Shown in pieces: positions 23,484-31,742 of a DNA stretch of 36,522 nt. The number at the start of each line of letters is the position of its first letter. The stretch's first letter is position 1. The notes under the pieces are model-generated. The model was not told the DNA's origin. It made no database searches and saw only the letters and a list, made by a program, of their open reading frames with translations. Position numbers and translations under genes: made by a program. The DNA lies in assembly GCA_019348265.1 (NCBI GenBank), contig JAHWJV010000002.1:1-36522 (forward strand), in the 5' to 3' direction. Origin of the DNA: Gemmatimonadota bacterium (GTDB taxonomy: Bacteria; Gemmatimonadota; Gemmatimonadetes; Longimicrobiales; Longimicrobiaceae).

Positions 23484-24578
23484 TGGGGCGAGACGTACGA
23501 CCGGGAGGGCGGGGACGTGTTCGCGGTCCAGGACGAGATCGCGCGCGCGGTCGTCGGCGCGCTGCGCGGACATCTCACCGAACGGGAGAGCGCGGCGCTG
23601 GTCCGGTCGTCCACACCCAACGTCGAGGCGTACAACCTCTACCTCAAGGGCCGCTACCACTGGTACCGTCGAACCACCGACGGGCTGCGCCAGGCGATCT
23701 CGTTCTTCGAGCAGGCGGTGGCGCGCGATCCCACCTATGCGCTCGCCTATACCGGAATCGGGGACGTCTACAGCCTGCTGGGCTCGCACGACTACGGTGC
23801 CGTACCGCCAGCGGAGGCGTTCCCGGCGGCGCGGCGCGCGCTCGCGCGAGCGTTGGAGCTGGACCCCGGATCGGCCGCCACTCACGCCACCCTGGGCAAC
23901 GTCCACTTCATCTTCGACTGGGACTGGACCGCCGCCGAGCGGGAGTTCCGGCGCGCGCTCCAGTTGGAGCCGGCGTGCGCGCCGGCGCATCACTGGTACG
24001 CGCTCGGACTGATGGCGACCGGGCGCGGGGAGGAAGCGATGACGGCCATTCGCCGGGCGCGCGAGCTCGAGCCGCTCTCGATGGTGCTCAGCACCGCGCT
24101 CGCCCGCGTCCTCTATTTCGCGGGCGAGTCCAGGCGCGCGATCGAAGAGTACCGCCGCGGGTTGGAGATGGACCCCACCTTCGTGACCGCGCATCTGGGG
24201 CTCGGCCTCACCCTGGTACAGAGCGGCGATCCGGAGCCGGCGATCGCGGAGTACCAGGCAGCGAAGGTGCTGCTCGGCGGCGAGCCGCCGCTGGTCCTGG
24301 CGCTGATCGCCCACGCGAGCGCCGTCGCCTCCGACCGGGCGGAGGCGCGCTCGATCCTCGCGCGGCTACAGTCCGACTCGACCCGGAGCTACGTCCCCGC
24401 CGAATACATCGCTCTGGTGCACCTGGGGCTCGGCGAGCGAGGCGAGGCCGTCCACGCGCTCGAGCGCGCGTTCGCGAACCGCTCCGGGGCTATGGCTTTT
24501 CTGCGGGTCGACCCACTTCTCCACCCGCTCCGCGGCGACCCCGCGTTCGAGTCGCTGCTGGGCAGGATCACCCTCTGA
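23484..24578 (+). pseudogene. C-terminal TPR remnant of a signalling protein
   Basis: About 365 codons of tetratricopeptide repeats. The opening WGETYDREGGDVFAVQDEIARAVV, followed by VEAYNLYLKGRYHWYRRTTDGLRQAISFFEQAVARDPTYALAYTGIGDVY, is the segment that in large Ser/Thr kinases, adenylate cyclases or CadC-like regulators joins an FlgO-like domain to the TPR tail. The kinase or output domain and the natural start are missing. A GTG at 23517 could start translation but falls inside the conserved core. Directly upstream lie the barrel remains on the opposite strand, so the 5' part was probably lost by rearrangement. The repeat frame itself is intact, so recent loss or residual expression is possible. 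Confidence 0.75.
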
Positions 24579-24618
24579 CCACCCCCTCCGGAGCGGCTGT
24601 CGGCGAGGGAACTTCGGC

Positions 24619-24647
24619 TTGACTTTTCCACACCCCAATCCTACGTT
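24619..24647 (+). promoter_or_regulatory. dnaA promoter with overlapping DnaA box
   Basis: TTGACT (24619-24624) and TACGTT (24642-24647) are 17 bases apart, about 50 bases before the dnaA ATG. The 9-mer TTTTCCACA (24624-24632) differs from the DnaA box TTATCCACA at one position. It overlaps the last base of the -35 and the spacer, an arrangement expected for repression of dnaA by its own product. Confidence 0.75.
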
Positions 24648-24695
24648 GCCGCCTCCCACTCGGTACCGCTTTTTCGCTGGCTCTTCGAGGATTTC

Positions 24696-26141
24696 ATGGA
24701 GCTGACCGCTGCCGAGGTCTGGTCGCGGATCCTGGACGAGGCCCGCGCGGCAGTCCCCGAGCAGGCCTTCCGCACCTGGCTGGCGCCGACGGAAGCAATC
24801 GCGTTTTCACAGGACACCCTGATCGTCTCCACCCCCAACCCGTTCGCGGCCGACTGGGTGGAAGACAAGTACGCGGAGCTTCTGACGGCGATCGGTGAGC
24901 GGCTGATAGGGCGGCGCTTCCACCTCTCGGTGAAGCCGGAGATGAACGGCCAGGGAGTACGGCCGGCTTTCGGTGAGGGGGCGCATCGAAACGGGTCGCC
25001 GGCCGAACCGACTGCGCCCTTCGCGCCCCCAGCGACGCGGGCTCACGCAGCGGTCCCGACCGGGCCGTATATCGGCTCCAGCGGCGCGTCTCCCTCCGGC
25101 CTCACCTACAACTCCCCGCTCAACGACCGGTACACCTTCGACCGGTTCGTCGTCGGCAACAACAGCCAGCTCGCGGCCGCCACCGCCCACGCGGTCGCCG
25201 AGGCGCCGGCGCGGATGTACAACCCGTTCTTCATCTACGGCGGGGTGGGTCTCGGGAAGACGCACCTGATGCACGCGATCGGACACGTCGTCCTCTCGCG
25301 CGACCCGGGGAAGCGCGTCATCTACGTCTCGTCCGAGCAGTTCACCAACGAGCTCGTCTCCGCGATCCAGGAAGGAACGATGGCGGAGTTCCGGCGCCTG
25401 TATCGCCAGATCGATCTGCTCCTGGTCGACGACATCCAGTTCCTGGAGGGGAAGGAGCGGACGCAGGAGGAGTTCTTCCACACCTTCAACGCTCTGCACG
25501 ACGGGAGGCGCCAGATCGTGCTCACCTCCGATCGGCCGCCGAAGGAGATCGGGCTGGAGGACCGCCTCATCTCCCGCTTCGAGTGGGGGATGGTGGCGGA
25601 CATCAAACCCCCCGATTTCGAGACGCGGGTCGCGATCCTGCGCAAGCGCGTGGAGGAGGACGGGCTGGAGATCTCCGGGATGGAAGAGGTGCTGCAGTAC
25701 ATCGCGCGGAACTGCACCTCATCGGTGCGGGAGATCGAGGGCGCGGTGATCAAGCTGCTCGCCTTTGCGTCGCTCACGCGGCGGGAGATCACGATCGAGC
25801 TCGCGCGCGAGGTGCTCGGAGGCGTGCTCCAGGCGGGCGACGGATCCGGCGTGGCTCGCGCCACCCCGGACCTGGTCCGTCGCAAGGTGGCGGAAGCCTG
25901 GGGCGTTTCCGCGGAGGGCCTCCAGTCGAAGAAGCGGACGAAGGACCTCACCGTCCCCCGCCAGGTCGCCATGTACCTGATCAAGGACCTGTTCGACACG
26001 CCCCTGGTCGAGATCGGCCGCCTCTTCGGCGGGCGCGACCACTCCACCGTCATCCACTCCATCTCCAAGGTGGAAGAAGACATGGCCAACGATGTCGCCT
26101 TCCGGGAGCGGGTGGATACGCTGAGGAAGGCGATGGTGTGA
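24696..26141 (+). CDS. dnaA: Chromosomal replication initiator DnaA
   Basis: AAA+ ATPase that binds DnaA boxes at oriC and melts the origin. The 481-aa protein has all four domains: domain I (VWSRILDEARAAVPEQAFRTWLAP, residues about 8-31), a variable proline/alanine-rich domain II (about 90-150), the AAA+ domain with Walker A GGVGLGKT (near 182), Walker B LLLVDDIQF and the sensor region (TSDRPPKEI), and domain IV with the DNA-binding signature GGRDHSTVIH near the C-terminus. Its promoter has an overlapping DnaA-box-like site. The stop lies four bases before heptamer array E, and the origin follows. Confidence 0.99.
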   Translation: MELTAAEVWSRILDEARAAVPEQAFRTWLAPTEAIAFSQDTLIVSTPNPFAADWVEDKYAELLTAIGERLIGRRFHLSVKPEMNGQGVRPAFGEGAHRNGSPAEPTAPFAPPATRAHAAVPTGPYIGSSGASPSGLTYNSPLNDRYTFDRFVVGNNSQLAAATAHAVAEAPARMYNPFFIYGGVGLGKTHLMHAIGHVVLSRDPGKRVIYVSSEQFTNELVSAIQEGTMAEFRRLYRQIDLLLVDDIQFLEGKERTQEEFFHTFNALHDGRRQIVLTSDRPPKEIGLEDRLISRFEWGMVADIKPPDFETRVAILRKRVEEDGLEISGMEEVLQYIARNCTSSVREIEGAVIKLLAFASLTRREITIELAREVLGGVLQAGDGSGVARATPDLVRRKVAEAWGVSAEGLQSKKRTKDLTVPRQVAMYLIKDLFDTPLVEIGRLFGGRDHSTVIHSISKVEEDMANDVAFRERVDTLRKAMV

Positions 26142-26145
26142 GAGA

Positions 26146-26221
26146 AGTTGGCAGTTGCCAGTTACCAGTGCGCGCCGACCCCGTGCGAACGCCCGACTGG
26201 CAACTGGTGACTTGCAACTGG
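26146..26221. repeat. Inverted heptamer array E (CAGTTGC type) after dnaA
   Basis: The left arm 26146-26173 reads AGTTGGC, AGTTGCC, AGTTACC, AGTGCGC. The right arm 26194-26221 reads CGACTGG, CAACTGG, TGACTTG, CAACTGG, the reverse complement type. Only 20 bases lie between. It separates the dnaA stop codon from the oriC DnaA boxes. Confidence 0.9.
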
Positions 26222-26460
26222 AGACCGTCGCTCTCCCCGTGGACAACCGCTGTGGGGAAGTTGTTGAAAGGGTGTGGGAGTCGGAGAGGTGTGGGAAGGA
26301 GCGTTCGGCGGTGGAGAAGGCGGGGCGTTTCCACGGACCAATCCACACGCTGCTGAGGTTGCCCAAGGTGCCTTCCGGCAAACAGGTGCGGGGTGCGAAA
26401 GAGAAGCCGTCCACCTTTCCACACCCTCTATTACTAGTACTACCATTCCTATTTAATTAG
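26222..26460. other. oriC: Replication origin oriC between dnaA and dnaN
   Basis: This gene-free stretch holds a cluster of 9-mers related to TTATCCACA: minus-strand TTGTCCACG (26238-26246), TTCCCCACA (26251-26259), ACTCCCACA (26273-26281) and CTTCCCACA (26290-26298); plus-strand GTTTCCACG (26327-26335), CAATCCACA (26339-26347) and CTTTCCACA (26415-26423). All are imperfect, as in many high-GC origins. It ends in an AT-rich segment (26428-26460) that would be the duplex unwinding element. Position between dnaA and dnaN supports the call. Confidence 0.85.
26415..26458. promoter_or_regulatory. DnaA-trio basal unwinding element
   Basis: The box CTTTCCACA (26415-26423) is followed by the GC-rich spacer CCCT and then in-phase triplets CTA, TTA, CTA, GTA, CTA (26428-26442). 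A further CTA lies in phase at 26449, and an AT-rich TTTAATTA follows. Read on the complementary strand 3' to 5' these are GAT, AAT, GAT, CAT, GAT, matching the DnaA-trio pattern known from Bacillus subtilis at four of five. Confidence 0.65.
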
Positions 26461-26547
26461 GAAGTAGAAGCCTTCCAGTGGAAAGCGTCGCCTCGGAGCG
26501 AGCCGACACCCGGGCAGGACCATCCGTAATCCCGATTCCGCATCGCC

Positions 26548-27654
26548 ATGAAATTCACGATCACGCGTGAGAACCTGCAGGAGGGGCTGAGCGCCGTTGG
26601 TGGGAGCATCCCCACGCGAACGACGTTGCCGGTGCTGTCGAACCTTCTGATTGAGACGGAGGACGGTGGCGTAAGGCTGAGTGGCACAGACCTGGACACC
26701 GCGGTGTCGATGCTCGTGAAGGCCGAGGTTCACGAGCCCGGCGCGATCACGGCTCCGGCGCGGAAGCTCCAGGAGATCGCGCGGGAGCTGCCTCCGTCGG
26801 CGGTGGACGTCGCGACGCAGGGCGACGGCATCACCATCAGCAGCGGCCGCACGCGCTTCCGGCTGAACGGGCTTCCGAAGGACGAGTTCCCGGCCTTTCC
26901 GGCGGTGTCGTTCGAGGAGAGCTGGAAGCTGACGGGGAAGAACCTGAACCAGCTGATCTCACATGTCTCCTTCGCGGTTTCCACCGAGGAGACGCGCCCG
27001 ATCCTCAACGGCGTGCTATGGGAGCTTCGGGAGACGGAGATGCGGATGGTGGCCACCAACGGCCACCGGCTTGCGAAGATGACGCTGCCGCGGGAGAGCG
27101 GCACGGGGACGGGTGACCTGATCGTCCATCCGCGCGCACTGGCGCAGGTTCAGAAGCTCTTCGGCGCCGAATCTGAGGTAGAGGTGGGCCGGTCGGAGAA
27201 CCACCTGGGCTTCCGTGGCAACGGCGTGGTGATCTTCACCCGGCTGATCGAGGGGCCGTACCCGAATTACGAGCAGGTAATCCCGAAGGACAACGACAAG
27301 GAGCTGGTGGTCGAGAAGGCGCCGCTGACCGGCGCGATCCGGCGGATGGCGATCGTCGCTTCCGACCAGACGCACCGGATCCGGCTCTCGCTCGGGGGCT
27401 CGGCGCTGAAGTTCTCGGTCCAGACGCCGGATCTCGGCGAGGCGGCGGAGGAGCTGCCGGTGGAGTACGATGGCGAGCCGATCGAGATTGGCTTCAACGC
27501 GAACTACCTGCTCGAGCTCTTGCGCTACATGCCGACCAGCGAGGTAAAGATGACCTTCAAGGCACCGGAGCGCGCGGCAACGATGGAGCCGGTCGGGAAC
27601 GAGGACACGCCCGAGTTCGTCTGTCTGGTCATGCCGCTGAGACTGCTCGACTGA
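26548..27654 (+). CDS. dnaN: DNA polymerase III sliding clamp, beta subunit
   Basis: Ring-shaped processivity clamp of the replicative polymerase. The 368-aa protein is of normal length and contains the three similar clamp domains: it begins MKFTITRENLQEGLSAVGG, has IPTRTTLPVLSNLLIE, RLNGLPKDEFPAFP in the first interdomain region, ATNGHRLA in the middle, and ends with the typical FVCLVMPLRL. The ATG at 26548 follows the origin AT-rich segment by about 90 bases; no strong Shine-Dalgarno sequence is seen. It is followed by a hairpin rather than recF or gyrB. Confidence 0.98.
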   Translation: MKFTITRENLQEGLSAVGGSIPTRTTLPVLSNLLIETEDGGVRLSGTDLDTAVSMLVKAEVHEPGAITAPARKLQEIARELPPSAVDVATQGDGITISSGRTRFRLNGLPKDEFPAFPAVSFEESWKLTGKNLNQLISHVSFAVSTEETRPILNGVLWELRETEMRMVATNGHRLAKMTLPRESGTGTGDLIVHPRALAQVQKLFGAESEVEVGRSENHLGFRGNGVVIFTRLIEGPYPNYEQVIPKDNDKELVVEKAPLTGAIRRMAIVASDQTHRIRLSLGGSALKFSVQTPDLGEAAEELPVEYDGEPIEIGFNANYLLELLRYMPTSEVKMTFKAPERAATMEPVGNEDTPEFVCLVMPLRLLD

Positions 27655-27675
27655 AAACGCGCGGCGGAGTACAGA

Positions 27676-27711
27676 GCGCGGTGGGAAGGGGTGAGGCCCT
27701 TCCCACCGCGC
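27676..27711. terminator. 15-bp hairpin after dnaN
   Basis: GCGCGGTGGGAAGGG (27676-27690) pairs perfectly with CCCTTCCCACCGCGC (27697-27711), with loop GTGAGG. There is no T run on either side, so termination may need extra factors. It lies between the convergent dnaN and PAP2 genes. Confidence 0.7.
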
Positions 27712-27825
27712 CGTCGTTCATGGAAGCGCCAGCTCCGGGCCGGGCGAGTCGACTCGCTGCCGATCAGCGACTTCTACCGCGGGGAGGATGTCCAGCTGAG
27801 TCGGTGGCGGAGAGCGGCACGGAAG

Positions 27826-28587
27826 TCACCATGTCCGGAAGCGGACCTCGATGGTTTCCGGCCCGAGCAGAATCGCAGCCGGGGCCGCATCGTCGTGCCT
27901 CCGCCTGCGGTGGATCAGACCGAGCGCGGCGCGACTCGACGCCGCACCTATCAGCGCGCCCCCTACCACGTCGCTGGTCCAGTGCTTGTCCGCGTAGATC
28001 CGTGACCAGCCGACCAGCGACGCGGTCCCGTACGTCAGCGCGGTGACCCACCCGTGGCCTGCTTCCTCCGATATGGACGCGGCCAGAGAGAAGGCGACTA
28101 CCGCGTGGCCCGACGGGAAGGACTGCCAGCGGTTGCTGGAATTGAAAGGCCGGAAGGAGAGAGCGTCGCCCCCGACCGGCCTCTGCCGGCCGACGGCGTA
28201 CTTGATGGTGCCGTTCGCCACGCCGGAGGCAACGAGTGCTGCCAATACGTGCGCGGAGGATGCGGAGAGATCCGGAGCGCGCGCCAGCCTCGCCCCGGCG
28301 TACCCCAGCGCCAGTACCGGCACGACATAGCGCGGGTTGCCCAGATGGTTGAGCTGGTCGGTGGCTGCGTCCCACCGCTCGCCACCGCCCGTCGGTACCA
28401 GCGCGCGGAGCGCCTCGTCGAGCAGCAGGCTGCCCCCGAGTAGTGTGGCGCCGGTGACCCATACCGCGGTCTGAACCGAAGGGGCATGCTCCTGTGCGGC
28501 AGAGGCCCGCACCCCCGGCGGCGACGCGGCGAGCAGGACCGCCAGACCGAAGCTCCGCAGCTGGCGTGCGTCAGGAACAGAAAGCAT
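27826..28587 (-). CDS. PAP2-family phosphatase, exported or membrane-associated
   Basis: A 253-aa protein with the three phosphatase motifs of the PAP2 superfamily: KYAVGRQRP (about residue 130), PSGHA (about 160) and SRIYADKHWTSDVVGG (about 195). The N-terminus (RQLRSFGLAVLLAASPPGVRASA) looks like a signal peptide, and only a few moderate hydrophobic segments follow. Such enzymes dephosphorylate lipid phosphates such as undecaprenyl pyrophosphate or phosphatidic acid. The start at 28585-28587 (MLSVPDARQL) has AGG upstream and fits a signal peptide; a longer frame to 28689 adds only low-complexity residues. It stands alone, converging with dnaN. Confidence 0.88.
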   Translation of the reverse strand: MLSVPDARQLRSFGLAVLLAASPPGVRASAAQEHAPSVQTAVWVTGATLLGGSLLLDEALRALVPTGGGERWDAATDQLNHLGNPRYVVPVLALGYAGARLARAPDLSASSAHVLAALVASGVANGTIKYAVGRQRPVGGDALSFRPFNSSNRWQSFPSGHAVVAFSLAASISEEAGHGWVTALTYGTASLVGWSRIYADKHWTSDVVGGALIGAASSRAALGLIHRRRRHDDAAPAAILLGPETIEVRFRTW

Positions 28588-28816
28588 CGACCTGGAGGAG
28601 AGGGGTGAATCCGGCCGGAAGCTTACCCCCGCAGCGGTAGCGTCGGCAACCTGACGCGTCGGACCCACAGCTTGCCCCGGCCGCCCCAAATCCGCGCCCG
28701 CCGCCTTCGCCGACGCATTCCGCCGCGCTCCCGCGATGGCGAAGCCATCGTGGCGGTCATGCTCGGCTCCGGGCTTTCCGGCTTACGCGGGCCGCTGTCT
28801 CCGTTCCGACGAACAT

Positions 28817-28868
28817 AGCAGAAGGAAATGCGCGTGGCTCCTCGACGGAGTACGCGCATTTCCTTGCT
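28817..28868. terminator. Long hairpin downstream of the V4R gene
   Basis: AAGGAAATGCGCGT (28822-28835) pairs exactly with ACGCGCATTTCCTT (28852-28865). The pairing extends by AGC/GCT outside and CTCC/GGAG inside. No T run follows on either strand. It could be a processing or termination signal for the minus-strand V4R gene, or a small structured RNA. Confidence 0.5.
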
Positions 28869-28967
28869 ATCTCAAAAGGCTCGCTGATGGAAGCCGAGAC
28901 CTATGTCTTTGTCGCGATCCGCCGGGCCTACATCACCGCCTCTGCGCCGGCGTGTCGTTTGATCCCG

Positions 28968-29009
28968 CTGTTCCCGGTTCCCTGTTCTCCGTCCCTGTCT
29001 CCTGTTTCC
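28968..29009. repeat. Tandem heptamer array F (CTGTTCC type)
   Basis: Six contiguous 7-base units: CTGTTCC, CGGTTCC, CTGTTCT, CCGTCCC, TGTCTCC, TGTTTCC. The array ends two bases before the stop codon of the V4R gene. The unit is the reverse complement of that of locus B. No inverted partner was found nearby. Confidence 0.8.
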
Positions 29010-29011
29010 TT

Positions 29012-30280
29012 TTACCTAAGGCCTCTCAGCAGCTTGGTCGTGAGACCGGCGCTTAGCGGGTTGACGAGCAGCTCGCAATGGGGGTCGTCGATGGCGCGGC
29101 AGCGGGACTCGGCGGCTCGGAAGCTCAACGGACTGCGGAAGAGCTGGTTGTAGTACGAGGGCGTGAGCTCCGGCGCGGTCGTGATGTCGCCCACGTATAG
29201 GAGGTTCATCAGAGCTGCGGCCGTGCCGCGGGAGAAGTAGCACTTCGCGCTTTCCGCCTTGCCGAACCGGTGCCGATAACCGGTCCCTTCGTAGCTGTCG
29301 TACACGCGGATGGTCGCGCGCTCTCCGGGCACGAGCGCCTGCACCCGCCACGTGCCCCATCCGAGCGTGTTGATCACCGCGACCGCGGCATGGAGCCAGT
29401 CCTCCCGGGTCTCGAGCAGGGGCACCACTCTCTCTCGCCATTCGTCCGACCGCATGATCCCGCCGAAGGTATGAAAGGCGCAGCTGTGGCCCGCCTCGAC
29501 CAGGACCAGCGAGGGAAGGTTGGCGAACTTGTTGCCCATCGCGCGGGGCACCTCGCGCTCGAACCGGAAGGAGATCTGGTTGTAGAGCTCCGCCCAGAGT
29601 CGGGTCACCGTTCCGCCGAAGGCCGGGATTCGGCCTTCCGGGTCCGCACTCGGCAGCACGTCCAGCAGGGCTGCCACCACCGCGAGCTCGTCGAACGCGG
29701 GGGGCACGGGCGCCGGCAAGGAGAGGGGAGTGTCCAGAGGAGGCGTCTCCTCCGCGAACGGGACCTCCCCGTCGAGCGGCGTCACCCGGAACCTGCAGCC
29801 CGACTTGCCCTGCCCGACACAGGCGACTTCCACGACGCTGAAGGGGCGGTCGAAGGCCGCTGCCAGAGCCCCGGCGATGTAGCCGCCCGCGACCGCGCAG
29901 ACGGGCTGCCCCGGAGGTCCGTACTTCTTCACCCATGCGTCGGTGAAGTGGGAGCCCGTGACCCGAGCCTCGCCGCCTTGCTCCGTCACGGAGCTGAGGT
30001 CGAGATCCCCCAGGCCGGTGCTGCCGAACAGCCCCGTCGCCTCGCTCAGCCAGCGCTTCGCGCCACGCCACTTTTCCGTCTTTCCGCGCTGCCGCAAGGT
30101 CTGGAATGCGACCTCTCCGGAAGCGGTCTCCAGAATGGAGCGGGCGTCGATCTGCTCGGTCGTGAGCACCGTGCGCACCAGAGCGAGGTTGTAGTGATCC
30201 GAGTGGATCACTCTGCGTCCCGCGACGGGTGACGCGCCGGACAGCTGGTTGGCGTTCAGGCCGGCATCAAGCATGGTCAT
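29012..30280 (-). CDS. Protein with two V4R (4-vinyl reductase-type) domains
   Basis: A 422-aa soluble protein. The first domain ends VAGGYIAGALAAAFDRPFSVVEVACVGQGKSGCRFRV (about residues 140-175). The second ends LSFRAAESRCRAIDDPHCELLV near the C-terminus (about 390-412). Both share the V4R pattern of a cysteine-bearing ExxCxxxGxxxCxFxV strand pair. V4R domains bind small hydrophobic molecules and occur in regulators and bacteriochlorophyll enzymes. No output domain is seen. The start at 30278-30280 is chosen because AGGAGG lies six bases upstream. Array F abuts its stop codon. The ligand is unknown. Confidence 0.7.
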   Translation of the reverse strand: MTMLDAGLNANQLSGASPVAGRRVIHSDHYNLALVRTVLTTEQIDARSILETASGEVAFQTLRQRGKTEKWRGAKRWLSEATGLFGSTGLGDLDLSSVTEQGGEARVTGSHFTDAWVKKYGPPGQPVCAVAGGYIAGALAAAFDRPFSVVEVACVGQGKSGCRFRVTPLDGEVPFAEETPPLDTPLSLPAPVPPAFDELAVVAALLDVLPSADPEGRIPAFGGTVTRLWAELYNQISFRFEREVPRAMGNKFANLPSLVLVEAGHSCAFHTFGGIMRSDEWRERVVPLLETREDWLHAAVAVINTLGWGTWRVQALVPGERATIRVYDSYEGTGYRHRFGKAESAKCYFSRGTAAALMNLLYVGDITTAPELTPSYYNQLFRSPLSFRAAESRCRAIDDPHCELLVNPLSAGLTTKLLRGLR

Positions 30281-30422
30281 CCGGCACCTCCTCTGGCGGT
30301 GTTCCCCTCCCGTGTCGGCGATTGTCCCGACCACCGGAGTGAGATGCGAGTGGTAGTTGGTCTGCGTGTCTCCTGGTCTACATGAAGGTCGGCAACGGTA
30401 TGGGAAACCTTAAACCGGTACA

Positions 30423-30525
30423 AAGGTGCGGAAGGGCGAAAGTGCGACCGTGCAACGACTTAGCGCAGCCGCCGTGGCTCTCGGCCGTACTCTCGCACTC
30501 TCGTAATCCCGTACTATCGCACCCT
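30423..30525. repeat. Inverted octamer array G (AGAGTGCG type)
   Basis: The left arm 30423-30454 reads AAGGTGCG, GAAGGGCG, AAAGTGCG, ACCGTGCA. The right arm 30486-30525 is five 8-base units of the reverse complement type (CGTACTCT, CGCACTCT, CGTAATCC, CGTACTAT, CGCACCCT). The right arm ends on the first base of the glycosyltransferase stop codon. This is the only locus with period 8. Confidence 0.85.
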
Positions 30526-31682
30526 TAAACCCGGTTCGCGCGTAGCTGATCCAGCGGGTACAGCGTGTCGCGCCAGCGGATCCCGCGACGATGCAGCGCG
30601 AGCACCGCCGAGCGCACGATCACATAGAGCAGGAGCAGCGTCGCCAGCGGGTACGCGAGCCCATAGGCGGGGTGGGCTCCGGAGGCGCGCGTGCTCGCGG
30701 CGCAGGACACCGCCGCGATGCCGGCGCTGAGCACGTTGAGCCAGCGCGTCGACCCGCCCGTCAGCAGGATCGCGGCAAAAGGCCAGACGTCGATCGCGAG
30801 GCTGGCAAGGCACGCGCCGATCACGGCCGGGACGGAGTAGTTGAGCCCGGCGAAGGCGTTCTTCTCCAGCCCCCCCACGGCCTCTCGCAATGAGCCGTAC
30901 CACTCCACGCTCACCATCTCCCCGCCGGTCACCATCTCCTGCGTGCACCCCGACATCTTCAACAGCTTGGCGAGCTTCATATCGTCGTCGGGACGCATCG
31001 CCAGCGGGCGGTGGCCTCCCACCTTCCAGTACGAAGACGCCCGGACCAGGTTGAATGCGCCGATTCCCACGTGCCGCCTGCTGCGCGGATCACGCGCCTT
31101 CCAGGGCTTCGCGAAACGCGCGAAGAAGAAGGCGAACACAGCGGTGAAGGTGCTGAGCACGGCGCCGGGCATCATCAACCGGGGCGCGATCGTCAGGTGA
31201 TCGAGACCCTCCCGCAGCGTGTATCCCATCGCTCGCGAGATCACGCTCGGCTCCATCTTCACGTCCGCGTCCGTGAACAGGATCCACTCGCCAGCGGCCG
31301 CCCGGGCGCCGTGTTCCAGCGCGTGGTTCTTCCCCAGCCATCCCGCAGGTAACTCCGTGATGTGGCTCACCCGCAGGCGCCCCGCCGACCGGGTCATCTC
31401 GTCGAGAATGGCGCCCGTTTGGTCGTTCGAACGATCGTTAACCACCAGGACCTCGATCCGCGGGTAGTCCTGCCGGAGAACGGATCGCAGCGCTGAGGCG
31501 ATCTTCTGCTCCTCGTTGCGCGCGGCGACCACCACCGTCACGCTCGGCGCCTGGCGCGCATCGAGCGGGGGGATCTCTTCGAGCAAGCGGATGCGTCGCA
31601 TACCGATCCCTGCCTCGAGCGTACTCACCACCCAGATGAGCAGGGTAACGACGGCGAGCCAGAAGAGGGCGCTCTCGAGCAT
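30525..31682 (-). CDS. Family 2 glycosyltransferase, membrane-bound
   Basis: A 385-aa protein. An N-terminal membrane segment (LESALFWLAVVTLLIWVVS) is followed by a GT-A fold: SVTVVVAARNEEQKIASAL (about residues 47-65), VLVVNDRSNDQT, and the metal-binding ILFTDADVKMEP near residue 135. The acceptor region FNLVRASSYWKVGGH and a C-terminal hydrophobic domain of about three spans follow (about 280-365). This resembles HpnB-like and other processive or lipid-directed GT2 enzymes. It transfers a sugar to an unknown, probably lipid or polysaccharide, acceptor at the inner membrane. Confidence 0.88.
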   Translation of the reverse strand: MLESALFWLAVVTLLIWVVSTLEAGIGMRRIRLLEEIPPLDARQAPSVTVVVAARNEEQKIASALRSVLRQDYPRIEVLVVNDRSNDQTGAILDEMTRSAGRLRVSHITELPAGWLGKNHALEHGARAAAGEWILFTDADVKMEPSVISRAMGYTLREGLDHLTIAPRLMMPGAVLSTFTAVFAFFFARFAKPWKARDPRSRRHVGIGAFNLVRASSYWKVGGHRPLAMRPDDDMKLAKLLKMSGCTQEMVTGGEMVSVEWYGSLREAVGGLEKNAFAGLNYSVPAVIGACLASLAIDVWPFAAILLTGGSTRWLNVLSAGIAAVSCAASTRASGAHPAYGLAYPLATLLLLYVIVRSAVLALHRRGIRWRDTLYPLDQLRANRV

Positions 31683-31742
31683 GGACGATCAGCGGTTCAG
31701 GGACGGAACGGGATCTATTCACCGGTCCACGACGGATCCGTG

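Larger units (their letters stand above)
28588..29011. other. Gene-free gap between the PAP2 and V4R genes
   Basis: No convincing gene. It contains a small hairpin GATGGC / GCCATC near 28735-28755, the long hairpin at 28817-28868 and the heptamer array F at 28968-29009. Confidence 0.4.

Noticed and set aside
22946..23635. A complete 229-codon gene on minus
   Set aside because: Only the part below about 23430 has barrel-protein sequence. The rest is the antisense of the TPR remnant and has unnatural composition.
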